64,000 nt of DNA from Actinomadura oligospora ATCC 43269 (GTDB taxonomy: Bacteria; Actinomycetota; Actinomycetes; Streptosporangiales; Streptosporangiaceae), in the NCBI RefSeq assembly GCF_000518265.1, contig NZ_JADG01000004.1:248001-312000 (forward strand). The letters run 5' to 3'. The notes under the pieces were generated by a model. It did no database searches, had not been told where the DNA came from, and saw only the letters and a program-made list of their open reading frames with translations. Positions 16,811-24,323 of the stretch are shown one piece after another; the first letter of the stretch is position 1, and each line of letters starts with the position of its first letter. The translations under genes were made by a program, and so were the position numbers.

Positions 16811-17590
16811 TCAGAGTGCGGGGGCCGGGGCGCCCAGTCGGTAGTCGCTGTTGGAGAACGAGGCGGCGACGGCCCAGCGGTCCGCGCGGACGAGGGTCTG
16901 CCGCCACTCGATGAGACGCCTGTCGGCGTCGCGTCCGAGCCGGTCGATCGCGAACAGCGCGGTCGTCGGCGGGCAGTCGAGCAGGAGGCGTTCGGACGGG
17001 CCGGGCACGACGGCCCGGATGCGTTCCCATCCGCTGCCGATGCGCGTCCCGCAGTGGCGTTCGAGCTCGTCGTAGAGCGAGGTGCGGGTGAAGTCGACGT
17101 CCAGGAGCGGCCCGGCGACGTCCTCGGGCAGCCAGACCCGGTCGACGGCGAGCGGCTCCTCGTCGGCCAGGCGGAGGCGTTCGAGGTAGATCAGCGGTGT
17201 GGACTCCTCCAGGCCCATGCGGACGGCGATGACGCCGTCGGCGCGCCGGTCGAGGACGCGGACGACGCTGCGCTGGACGGCCCCGACCTCCTCTACGGAG
17301 CGGAAGAGGCTGTACGCCCCGCCGACCGGCTGCTCCAGCGGGCGGCCCGTGGTGAACCTGGACACCCTGCCGCGCTGGGCGGTCACCAGGCCCTCGGCCC
17401 GGAGCTGCCGGAGCGACTCGCGGACGGTGTGCCTGCTGACCTGGTACTCGGCGACCAGGTCGTGCTCGCCGGGGAAGACGTCGTGGAACTCGCCCTCCTC
17501 CAGGCGGCGCAGCAGGTCGGCGCGAAGCTGCGCCCACAGCGGCCGGCCCGCGGACCGGACGAGCGGACGGGGGCCACGCTGGAAGCTCAC
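16811..17590 (-). CDS. GntR/HutC-family regulator with UTRA domain, probable regulator of sulfide oxidation
   Basis: The 259-residue protein has an N-terminal winged helix (PLWAQLRADLLRRLEEGEF, then VSRHTVRESLRQLRAEGLV with the RGRVSRF wing) and a C-terminal UTRA-type effector domain (TPLIYLERLRLADEEPLAVDRVWLP). The GTG at 17590 has GGAGGG upstream; a longer reading is not supported. The decamer CCGTACATTT lies in its own promoter region and twice in the promoter of the sulfide:quinone reductase gene. This protein is therefore the best candidate to bind there and control both units. The effector is unknown; a persulfide or sulfide signal is only a guess. Confidence 0.88.
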   Translation of the reverse strand: MSFQRGPRPLVRSAGRPLWAQLRADLLRRLEEGEFHDVFPGEHDLVAEYQVSRHTVRESLRQLRAEGLVTAQRGRVSRFTTGRPLEQPVGGAYSLFRSVEEVGAVQRSVVRVLDRRADGVIAVRMGLEESTPLIYLERLRLADEEPLAVDRVWLPEDVAGPLLDVDFTRTSLYDELERHCGTRIGSGWERIRAVVPGPSERLLLDCPPTTALFAIDRLGRDADRRLIEWRQTLVRADRWAVAASFSNSDYRLGAPAPAL

Positions 17591-17639
17591 GACACCCTCC
17601 TGGGCTCGCGGGACCGAAAGGCGGTACGGGACACGGCGT

Positions 17640-17649
17640 AAATGTACGG
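17640..17649 (-). promoter_or_regulatory. CCGTACATTT box upstream of the GntR gene
   Basis: On the minus strand this reads CCGTACATTT, identical to the half-sites in front of the sulfide:quinone reductase gene. Its place about 50 bp upstream of the regulator start suggests autoregulation. Confidence 0.55.
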
Positions 17650-17694
17650 CCCCCGGGGGGACGTCGCGAACCCCGGCCCTCGTCCTCAGGGCCG

Positions 17695-18684
17695 TCAGGC
17701 GAGGACGCCGACCAGCATGAACGCCGCCACCGCGAGCAGCAGGACGGCGAACGTCCGCTGCAGGGCGGCGCCCGAGAGCCCGGCCGCCAGCCGCTTGCCC
17801 TCCCACGCCCCGAGGACGGCCGCGCCCACGAACGGGACGAAGATCGCGAAGTCGAGGGCGTCGCCCCCGACCGCGAGGCGGGTGGAGAGGGACACCACCG
17901 AGTTGACGAGGATGACCACGAGGCTGGTGCAGACCGCCTTCCGCATCGGCAGGCGGAGCACCGAGACCAGCGCGGGGACGACCAGGAAGCCGCCGCCGAC
18001 CCCCAGCAGCCCCGTCACCGCCCCCAGTCCGGCCCCGGCCGCGGCGGTGCGCAGCCGCCCATCCCCTCGCATAGGTGCCGTCCGCTCGTCCTCGCGCGCG
18101 GGGGCCGGGTCGGCGTCGCCGACGTCACAGCCGCCGACGGCGGCGCGGCGGGGGGCGTCGGGCACGGCCGGACGGCCGTCCTCGGCCCGTTCGGCGAGGA
18201 TCGTCCCTCCGGCGGGCCGGGGCGCGGTCGCGGTCCTGGCCCCGGTCCAGGAGACACCGGAGACGACGACGCCCGCGGCATCGCCGGAAGCGGGCGCGGC
18301 GGCGGGGCGGGCGGGGCGCGCCGCCCGGGCGCCGCGCAGCATCACCACGGCCGCGACCGCCGCCAGAGCGGCGAACGCGCTGGTCAGCACGTCCTGCGGG
18401 ATCCGGTGGGTGAGCACCGACGCGCCGATGGCCGGGACCACGCCGGTCGCGGCGAACAGCAGGCCGGTGGGCCATTCGATGGTGCCGCTCCCGGAATGCC
18501 GGACGAGCGCGGTGACGGACGTGGCGGTGACGATGGCCAGGCTGGTCGTCCCGGCGTCGGCGGGCGTGACGCCGAGCAGGTAGACCAGGGCCGGGACGGC
18601 GAGCACTCCCCCGCCGCCGCCGAGCCCGCCGAGCGCCACGCCGACCACGGCCCCGCAGAGCAGGGCGAGGACGAGGACGCTCAC
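17695..18684 (-). CDS. TauE/SafE-family sulfite/sulfonate exporter
   Basis: The 329-residue membrane protein has about eight hydrophobic helices in two halves. Each half starts with the family's glycine-rich turn (GVALGGLGGGGGVLAVPALVYL and LGAVTGLLGVGGGFLVVPALV). The halves are joined by an unusually long Ala/Arg/Gly-rich hydrophilic loop of roughly 90 residues (about 125-215). Family members export sulfite, thiosulfate or related anions. The GTG at 18684 overlaps the stop of the persulfide dioxygenase-rhodanese gene (GTGA), so it probably exports the sulfite or thiosulfate made by that enzyme. Confidence 0.88.
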   Translation of the reverse strand: MSVLVLALLCGAVVGVALGGLGGGGGVLAVPALVYLLGVTPADAGTTSLAIVTATSVTALVRHSGSGTIEWPTGLLFAATGVVPAIGASVLTHRIPQDVLTSAFAALAAVAAVVMLRGARAARPARPAAAPASGDAAGVVVSGVSWTGARTATAPRPAGGTILAERAEDGRPAVPDAPRRAAVGGCDVGDADPAPAREDERTAPMRGDGRLRTAAAGAGLGAVTGLLGVGGGFLVVPALVSVLRLPMRKAVCTSLVVILVNSVVSLSTRLAVGGDALDFAIFVPFVGAAVLGAWEGKRLAAGLSGAALQRTFAVLLLAVAAFMLVGVLA

Positions 18685-20105
18685 GCCGCGGGTCCACCGG
18701 CGGCGCCAGCGGGACGCGCCACTTCGCCATGCCAGGCGGAGAAGCCGCCCCGCAGGTCGACGGCCTCGAACCCGCGGGCCCGCAGGACCGAGACGGCCAC
18801 CGACGAGCGGTTGCCCCCGGCGCAGAACACGGTCAGTGGACGGTCGGCGGGCAGCTCGTCCAGGCGGGTGAGCAGCTCGGGCAGCGGGATGTGGCAGGCG
18901 CCGGGGATGGTCCCGCCGTCCCGCACCTCGCCCACGCCGCGCACGTCCACCAGCGCGATGTCGTCCGCCGCCCCGGCGAGCCGGTCCGCGAGGACGTCGG
19001 CCTCCACGCGACCGCCGACGCTCAGGTGCGCGGCCTCGACCGCGTCGACCGGCGTGGCCAGGGCTCCCAGGACGCGGTCGAAGCCGATGCGGGCCAGGCG
19101 GTTGCGGGCCTCGCGCGCGGCGGACGGGTCGCCGCAGAGGACGATCTCGTCGTGCGCCTCCAGCACCACGCCCGCCCACTCGGCGAACCGTCCGCCCAGG
19201 GGGACGTTGACCGCTCCCGGCAGGTGGCCGGACGCGAACGACTCGGGGTCCCGGGTGTCGAGGACGGTCGCGCCGTCCTCCCGGGCGGCCTTCAGCAGGG
19301 CGTCGAGCGTGAGGGACGCGACGGGCGCGTCCTCGTCCAGGACGGCCCGGGACTGCCGGTTGCGCACGGAGGTGAACGCGAAGTAGGCGGGCACGGCGGG
19401 CTGGGCCTCGATCACGGCGGAGACGAACTCGTCCTCGCTCATGTCCGCCAGCGCGTAGTTGACGCGGCGCTGCTCGCCGATGGAGGAGCTCCGGTCTGCC
19501 GAGAGGTTCTTGCCACAGGACGAACCGGCTCCGTGGGCGGGGTAGACGCGCGTCGCGTCCGGGAGGGTGAGCAGGGCGCGGGTCGACCGGTAGAGGGCGC
19601 GCGCCATCTCCCCGGCGGACCGTCCCCGGGAGCTGAGCAGGTCGGGGCGTCCGACGTCGCCGATGAACAGCGTGTCGCCGGTGAGGACCCCGTAGGGGAC
19701 GGCGTCCCCGGCGCGTTCGCGGACGACGACGCAGATCGACTCGGGCGTGTGGCCCGGGGTGTGCAGGATCTCCAGGTCCACCTCGCCGAGGCCGAGGTGC
19801 TCCCCGTCGGCCAGGGGGTCCACGTCGAAGTCGAGCTCGGCGGACGATCCGTAGGAGATGCGGGCCCCGGTGCGCTCGGCCAGCTCCAGGTGGCCGGAGA
19901 GGAAGTCCGCGTGGACGTGGGTCTCGACGACCCGCTCGATGGTCAGGCCGTGCCGCTCGGCGGCGGCGACGTACTCGTTGACGTCCCGCTGCGGGTCGAC
20001 CACGACCGCCCGCCCGGAGGCGCGGTCGCCGACGAGGTAGGACGCGTGGGAGAGGCACTCGAGATAGAACTGCTGGAAGACCAGCGGTCCGGCGCGGTCG
20101 GGCAT
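18681..20105 (-). CDS. Persulfide dioxygenase-rhodanese fusion (MBL-fold / double rhodanese)
   Basis: The 474-residue protein has an N-terminal ETHE1-like metallo-beta-lactamase domain (THVHADFLSGH, HTPGHTPES, VLTGDTLFIGDVGRPDL, YPAHGAGSSCG) and two rhodanese domains, about residues 255-345 and 365-460. The second has an active-site-like FCAGGNRSS; the first has LCGDPSAA, so its cysteine is kept in a less typical loop. Such fusions oxidise glutathione- or low-molecular-weight-thiol persulfide to sulfite and move sulfane sulfur to give thiosulfate. The ATG at 20105 has GGAG 5 nt upstream. It follows the sulfide:quinone reductase gene by 120 bp and is coupled to the exporter. Confidence 0.9.
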   Translation of the reverse strand: MPDRAGPLVFQQFYLECLSHASYLVGDRASGRAVVVDPQRDVNEYVAAAERHGLTIERVVETHVHADFLSGHLELAERTGARISYGSSAELDFDVDPLADGEHLGLGEVDLEILHTPGHTPESICVVVRERAGDAVPYGVLTGDTLFIGDVGRPDLLSSRGRSAGEMARALYRSTRALLTLPDATRVYPAHGAGSSCGKNLSADRSSSIGEQRRVNYALADMSEDEFVSAVIEAQPAVPAYFAFTSVRNRQSRAVLDEDAPVASLTLDALLKAAREDGATVLDTRDPESFASGHLPGAVNVPLGGRFAEWAGVVLEAHDEIVLCGDPSAAREARNRLARIGFDRVLGALATPVDAVEAAHLSVGGRVEADVLADRLAGAADDIALVDVRGVGEVRDGGTIPGACHIPLPELLTRLDELPADRPLTVFCAGGNRSSVAVSVLRARGFEAVDLRGGFSAWHGEVARPAGAAGGPAA

Positions 20106-20225
20106 GGGGGCTCCTGGAAGAACGGTGTTCACGCGCCTTGGAGGCGTCGAGATCGGGATGCGTCGGCTCTGGGGCCGCGAAGGCTGCGGTCCCCGTCGCT
20201 GGACAAGGGGGCCGGTGCGGCGGCG

Positions 20226-21428
20226 TCAGGCGAGGCCGCGGAGCATGAGGTTCCAGTACAGGAACGGCAGGCCGCGGCGCTTGAGGTACCACATGTCGGT
20301 GCGCTCGCGGAGGGTGTCGATCACCGGGATGGACGGGGTGGGCCGTCCGCTGTAGTCGAACTCGGCGAGCAGCATCTTCCTGCGGGCGGTGGTCAGCGGG
20401 CACGAGGCGTAGCCGTCGTAGGAGGCCGTGGGCTCCCGGCCGTCCAGGGCCGCGAGGAGGTTCTCCACGACCACCGGCGCCTGCTTGCGCACGGCCGCGC
20501 CGGTCTTGGAGTTCGGCGACGACCCGGCGTCGCCGAGGGCCCAGACGTCGGGGTACCGGACGTGCCGCATCGTGTGCTTGTCGATCTCGACGTACCCGGC
20601 GGGGTCGTCCGCGCCCGCGAGCGGGCTCCGCTTGATCCAGTCCGGCGCGCTCTGCGGCGGCACGAGGTGGGCCATGTCGTACGGCAGGGTCGTCTTCTCC
20701 CCGCTGCCGAGGTTCGTGACGACCACCTCACGGGCGCCTGGACGCACCTCGGTGACCTCGCTGCCGAAGTGCACCTTGATCCCGTACCGGCGGACCACGT
20801 CCTCCAGGACGCGCGCGAACTCCGGGACGCCGAACATGGCGGCGCCGGGCAGCACCAGGTGGACGTCGATCTTGCCCAGAACGCCCTGCTCACGCCAGTA
20901 GTCGGCGGCGAGGTAGGCGATCTTCTGCGGCGCGCCCGCGCACTTGATGGCGCCCGCGGGCATGCTGAACACGGCGCTGCCCGACCGGGTGGCGCGGATG
21001 AAGCGCCAGGTCGCGGGGGCGGTCGTCGGCAGGTAGTTGCTGGACAGGCCGTCCTTGCCGAGGCCCTCCTCCAGCCCCGGCACCCGGCCCCAGTCCAGCT
21101 GGATGCCCGCGCAGACCACCAGCTGCTCGTAGTGGAGCGTGCCGCCGTCGTCGAGCAGCACCTCCCGCGCCTCGGGATCGACGGCGGTCGCGGCGCGGCG
21201 GACCCACCGCACGCCCTTCGGCATCACCGACCGCTGCGGGCGGATGCTCTCGCGCAGGGGCGCCCGTCCTCCGCCGACCAGCGTCCACAGCGGCTGGTAG
21301 TAGTGCCGGGCCCCCGGCTCGACCACCGCGACGTCCCGCTCGCCCGCGCGGCGGAGCCGGGCCGCGACCGTGATCCCCGCACTCCCGCCGCCGATGACCA
21401 CGATCCGGTGATGCCGCCTGGTCTCCAC
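20226..21428 (-). CDS. sqr: Sulfide:quinone oxidoreductase
   Basis: The 400-residue FAD-dependent enzyme of the SQR/SQOR group has an N-terminal dinucleotide loop (RIVVIGGGSAGITVA) and a second FAD motif (VWALGDAGSSPNSKTGAA). The two expected redox cysteines lie in KCAGAPQK and ASCPLTT. It oxidises sulfide, passing electrons to the quinone pool and sulfane sulfur to an acceptor, at the inner face of the membrane. A C-terminal amphipathic stretch (FLYWNLMLRGLA) fits membrane attachment. GGGAGGG sits 8 nt before the GTG start. It leads the operon with persulfide dioxygenase-rhodanese and TauE, and two CCGTACATTT sites occur upstream. Confidence 0.92.
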   Translation of the reverse strand: METRRHHRIVVIGGGSAGITVAARLRRAGERDVAVVEPGARHYYQPLWTLVGGGRAPLRESIRPQRSVMPKGVRWVRRAATAVDPEAREVLLDDGGTLHYEQLVVCAGIQLDWGRVPGLEEGLGKDGLSSNYLPTTAPATWRFIRATRSGSAVFSMPAGAIKCAGAPQKIAYLAADYWREQGVLGKIDVHLVLPGAAMFGVPEFARVLEDVVRRYGIKVHFGSEVTEVRPGAREVVVTNLGSGEKTTLPYDMAHLVPPQSAPDWIKRSPLAGADDPAGYVEIDKHTMRHVRYPDVWALGDAGSSPNSKTGAAVRKQAPVVVENLLAALDGREPTASYDGYASCPLTTARRKMLLAEFDYSGRPTPSIPVIDTLRERTDMWYLKRRGLPFLYWNLMLRGLA

Positions 21429-21451
21429 GAGAAGATCCCTCCCACCACACG

Positions 21452-21464
21452 AAATGTACGGACA
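21452..21464. promoter_or_regulatory. Regulator site 1 in the sqr promoter
   Basis: AAATGTACGGACA is the exact reverse complement of a second site 57 bp away. With the next base (T) the site contains the palindrome AATGT-CCGT-ACATT. It is the closer of the two to the sqr start and overlaps a TAATGT -10-like hexamer, so binding would repress. Confidence 0.65.
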
Positions 21465-21521
21465 TTAAGCTGCCAGTCGTTCCGGCCACATGCAAGTGAT
21501 GTGTGGGCATCTCAGCCCATT

Positions 21522-21534
21522 TGTCCGTACATTT
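21522..21534. promoter_or_regulatory. Regulator site 2 in the sqr promoter
   Basis: TGTCCGTACATTT, a perfect 13-bp inverted copy of site 1. The pair could bind two dimers and loop the short promoter. Confidence 0.6.
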
Positions 21535-21552
21535 CAGCACGATGGAAGATGT

Positions 21553-21580
21553 CCGGCCCCCGCGCGATGGCGGGGGCCGG
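21553..21580 (-). terminator. Hairpin after the cytochrome P450 gene
   Basis: Perfect 11-bp arms (CCGGCCCCCGC and its complement) with a 6-nt loop lie 5 bp past the P450 stop on the minus strand, before the sqr promoter. Confidence 0.65.
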
Positions 21581-21585
21581 GGCGG

Positions 21586-22797
21586 TCACCAGGTGACGGG
21601 GAGGGCGCGGGGACGGCGGACGAAGCGGTGGGCGTGCCAGGGGACCTCGTCGGCGGGGACGGCCAGGCGCAGGCCGGGGAGGCGCCTGGTGAGGGTGGAC
21701 AGCGCCACCTGCAGCTCCATCCTGGCCAGGGACGCGCCCACGCAGCGGTGCAGGCCGAACCCGAAGGCGAGGTGCGGGTTGTCGGCGCGGGCCACGTCCA
21801 GGACCTCGGGGTCGGGGAACACCGAGCCGTCGCGGTTGGCGGCCGACAGCTCGACCAGCACCTGGTCGCCCGGACGCAGCCGCACCCCGCCGAGCTCCGT
21901 CTCCTCCAGCACGTAGCGGGCGAACGAGCCCTGGGCGATCAGCGGGACGTACCGCAGGAGCTCCTCGACCGCCGCGGGCACCAGCTCGGGCTCGTCGCAC
22001 AGCCTCTTGTAGTCGCCGTTGGTCAGCAGCAGGAACACGAAGTTGGGGATCTGTGAGGCCGTGGTCTCGTGTCCGGCGGCCAGCAGGGTGCGCACCAGGT
22101 TGACCATCTCGTCACGGCTGAGCCGGTCGCCTTCGACACGCGCGCGGACCAGCGCGCCGATGAGGTCGTCGGTCGGGTGCTCGACACGCCGGTCCGCCTG
22201 CTCGCCCAGGTAGTCGTTCATCTCGGCGATGCCGGCCAGGACCTCGTCGGGCGTCAGGCCGCTGTCCTCGATCAGGCTGTCGCTCCAGGCGGTGAAGCGG
22301 TCCTGGTCCGCCGCGGGCACACCCAGCAGGTCGCAGATGACCCGGACCGGAAGCGTCAGCCCGAACGCCTCGAACAGGTCGGCGGGCGGGCCCTGCTCCA
22401 CCATGGCGTCGACCAGGCCGTCCGCGATGCGCTCGGTCGACGGGCGCAGCCGCTCGATCCGCCGCGGCGTGAAGGTGTGGAAGACGAAGCGCCGCACCCG
22501 GGCGTGGTCGGGCGGGTCGGCGCTCACCATCGTCTGGGCGGTGATGTCCACCGGCGTGACGCGGGCGACGTCGGAGTCGGCGACGCCCGCCCTCCGGGGA
22601 TCCCGCCCGAAGGCGGGACTGCTGAAGACGTGCCGGGCGTCCTCGTACCGGGTGACCAGCCAGGCCGGGGCGCCGTAGGGCGGCTGGACCTGGACGGGCG
22701 CCCCGTCGCCGCGCGCCTCGGCGAGGGCGGGCGCGAGCCGCAGGGCGTGGTCACTGGGGAAGGGGAATGCGGGCAGTGCGGGCATGGCGAGTCCCAT
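21586..22797 (-). CDS. Cytochrome P450
   Basis: The 403-residue soluble bacterial P450 (class I type) shows the I-helix oxygen-activation motif AGHETT, the K-helix ExxR in EELLRYVP, and the haem loop FGFGLHRCVGASLARMEL with the cysteine ligand. Overall layout is like CYP107/CYP105-type actinomycete enzymes, which hydroxylate macrolides, steroids or other small molecules. No ferredoxin or reductase gene lies next to it, so it must use partners from elsewhere. There is no link to the sulfide operon other than position: it lies upstream on the same strand and ends in its own hairpin. Confidence 0.93.
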   Translation of the reverse strand: MGLAMPALPAFPFPSDHALRLAPALAEARGDGAPVQVQPPYGAPAWLVTRYEDARHVFSSPAFGRDPRRAGVADSDVARVTPVDITAQTMVSADPPDHARVRRFVFHTFTPRRIERLRPSTERIADGLVDAMVEQGPPADLFEAFGLTLPVRVICDLLGVPAADQDRFTAWSDSLIEDSGLTPDEVLAGIAEMNDYLGEQADRRVEHPTDDLIGALVRARVEGDRLSRDEMVNLVRTLLAAGHETTASQIPNFVFLLLTNGDYKRLCDEPELVPAAVEELLRYVPLIAQGSFARYVLEETELGGVRLRPGDQVLVELSAANRDGSVFPDPEVLDVARADNPHLAFGFGLHRCVGASLARMELQVALSTLTRRLPGLRLAVPADEVPWHAHRFVRRPRALPVTW

Positions 22798-22934
22798 CGG
22801 GGTCGTGCACCGCGGTGAAGGCCGAGCAGAATGAATCGCGCAATTCCGGACATCCCCACGCTAGCCGCGCCACCCCGCAGCGAGAAGGACAGCTTTCCCT
22901 AACCACCCCTCACCCCACCGCCAACGTATCGCGG

Positions 22935-22956
22935 GCGTATGGAAAGGGGCATACGC
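22935..22956. promoter_or_regulatory. Inverted repeat upstream of the VanY-like gene
   Basis: GCGTATG and CATACGC arms, 7 bp and perfect, flank GAAAGGGG. The site lies 33 bp upstream of the short leader ORF and is a plausible binding site for the response regulator encoded downstream. Confidence 0.45.
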
Positions 22957-22988
22957 GGTCGCAACGGCGTCCCGATTTCAGTGGGGGC

Positions 22989-23045
22989 ATGAACGACAAA
23001 GCATTCCTGTCAGCACCGTCCCTCGACCTGACCCTCCGGCGGTGA
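22989..23045 (+). CDS. 18-residue leader ORF coupled to the VanY-like gene
   Basis: ATG to TGA encodes MNDKAFLSAPSLDLTLRR. The TGA overlaps the GTG start of the peptidase gene (GTGA), and a GGGGG run precedes the ATG. The peptidase start itself has no clear ribosome-binding site, so this small ORF may exist mainly to deliver ribosomes to it. It is too short for any homology call. Confidence 0.45.
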   Translation: MNDKAFLSAPSLDLTLRR

Positions 23046-23665
23046 GCCGCGGGGAGTCCGGCCTCGGCGACCAGAAGGCGGAGGTCCTCGCGGCCCTCAC
23101 CCGGCTCACCGCGATGCTGCTGGTGCCGGTCGCCTTCTGCGGCGCGCCGGGCCGCGCCCGCTTCCTGGCCTGCCAATGGGCGCTGGGCCTGCGTTTCCCC
23201 GCCGAGGATCTGCGGGGCCTGGCGCCGGAGACGCTGGCGGCGTTCACGCACGCGCGGGCCGAGGCGTTCTGGCGTCACGGGCAGCTCATCGGCCTCACCT
23301 CGGGATACCGCGACCCGGCGGAACAGCGGCGGATCTTCGCCGAGGAGGTGCGGCGCACCGGCTCGGTGGCCGCGGCGCGACGCCGCGTGCTGCCGCCGGA
23401 GGAGTCCGGCCATGTCCGGGGGCTCGCGCTCGACGTCCGTCCGGCCCAGGGCGCGCGGTGGCTCGAACAGCACGGCGGACGGTACGGGCTCTACCGCGTC
23501 TACGACAACGAGTGGTGGCACTTCGAGTACCGGACGGCCGCACCGGTCCGCCTGCCGCATCCCGGAGCCGCGCCATATGCGCGCGATACACCGTGTTGCC
23601 TAGCCTCGGGGCATGCGCGTGCTGATCGTGGAGGACGAGCCCTACATGGCCGAGGCCGTACGTGA
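23042..23665 (+). CDS. M15-family D-Ala-D-Ala carboxypeptidase (VanY-like)
   Basis: The 207-residue protein has the zinc-binding pattern of M15 peptidases: SGHVRGLALDV (SxHxxGxAxD) near residue 125 and EWWHFEY near residue 160, plus LTSGYRDPAEQ. By family it trims the terminal D-Ala from peptidoglycan stem peptides or precursors. No signal peptide is evident, though a hydrophobic segment occurs around residues 20-35. The last 30 or so residues look unconserved and overlap the response-regulator gene by 53 bp in another frame, with that gene's -10 box inside the peptidase coding sequence. The neighbours resemble a vanY-vanR-vanS set. Confidence 0.8.
   Translation: MSRGESGLGDQKAEVLAALTRLTAMLLVPVAFCGAPGRARFLACQWALGLRFPAEDLRGLAPETLAAFTHARAEAFWRHGQLIGLTSGYRDPAEQRRIFAEEVRRTGSVAAARRRVLPPEESGHVRGLALDVRPAQGARWLEQHGGRYGLYRVYDNEWWHFEYRTAAPVRLPHPGAAPYARDTPCCLASGHARADRGGRALHGRGRT
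23601..23606 (+). promoter_or_regulatory. -10 box TAGCCT for the response regulator
   Basis: A TANNNT hexamer 6 nt before the ATG, inside the 3' end of the VanY-like gene. It would give the two-component genes their own near-leaderless transcript. Confidence 0.4.
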
Positions 23666-24323
23666 CGGTCTCCGGCTGGAGGCGATCGCCGCCGACATCG
23701 CCTACGACGGCCACTCGGCCCTGGAACTGCTCAGCGTCAACACCTACGACCTGGCGGTCCTGGACCGGGACATCCCAGGGCCGTCCGGGGACGAGATCGC
23801 CCGGCGGATCGTCGCGTCCGGCAGCGGCGTCCCCATCCTGATGCTCACCGCCGCCGACCGGATCGACGACAAGGCCTCCGGGTTCGAACTCGGCGCCGAC
23901 GACTACCTCACCAAGCCGTTCGAGCTGCGGGAACTCGTCATGCGGCTCCGGGCGCTGGACCGCAGGCGCGGGCACGCCCGGCCCCCGGTGAGGGAGATCG
24001 CGGGCCTGCGGGTGGACCCCTTCCGCAGGGAGGTCTTCCGCGACGGACGCTACGTCGCGCTCACCCGCAAGCAGTTCGCCGTGCTCGAGGTCCTCGTCGC
24101 CGCCGAGGGCGGTGTCGTCAGCTCCGAGGAGCTGCTCGAGCGGGCCTGGGACGAGAACGCCGATCCCTTCACCAACGCCGTCCGCATCACCATCTCGGCG
24201 TTGCGCAAGCGACTCGGCGAACCCTGGCTCATCGCCACGGTGCCCGGCGTCGGCTACAGGATCGACACCGGCGCGGACGACACCGGCGCGGACGGCTCCC
24301 GTCCTGGCGACGCCGATGGCTAG
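23613..24323 (+). CDS. OmpR/PhoB-family response regulator
   Basis: The 236-residue protein has a receiver domain with acidic residues in VEDEP, the phosphoacceptor Asp51 in LAVLDRDIPG and a lysine in TKPF near residue 100. A C-terminal winged helix follows (RKQFAVLEVLVAAEGGVVSSEELLERAWDE, then GVGYRID). It is the partner of the kinase gene that overlaps its 3' end by 8 bp. Similarity in type to VanR/CutR and the upstream M15 peptidase suggest a cell-wall-stress circuit, possibly autoregulated through the GCGTATG repeat. Confidence 0.92.
   Translation: MRVLIVEDEPYMAEAVRDGLRLEAIAADIAYDGHSALELLSVNTYDLAVLDRDIPGPSGDEIARRIVASGSGVPILMLTAADRIDDKASGFELGADDYLTKPFELRELVMRLRALDRRRGHARPPVREIAGLRVDPFRREVFRDGRYVALTRKQFAVLEVLVAAEGGVVSSEELLERAWDENADPFTNAVRITISALRKRLGEPWLIATVPGVGYRIDTGADDTGADGSRPGDADG

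Noticed and set aside
17695..20403. Single long TauE-containing reading that would fuse exporter and persulfide dioxygenase
   Set aside because: Only the last 329 codons are membrane-protein-like. The rest is an off-frame reading of the neighbouring gene, and a GTGA overlap gives a natural start.
18729..21596. Plus-strand reading of more than 900 codons over the sulfide operon
   Set aside because: Arg/Gly/Val/Asp-rich shadow of three well-identified minus-strand genes.
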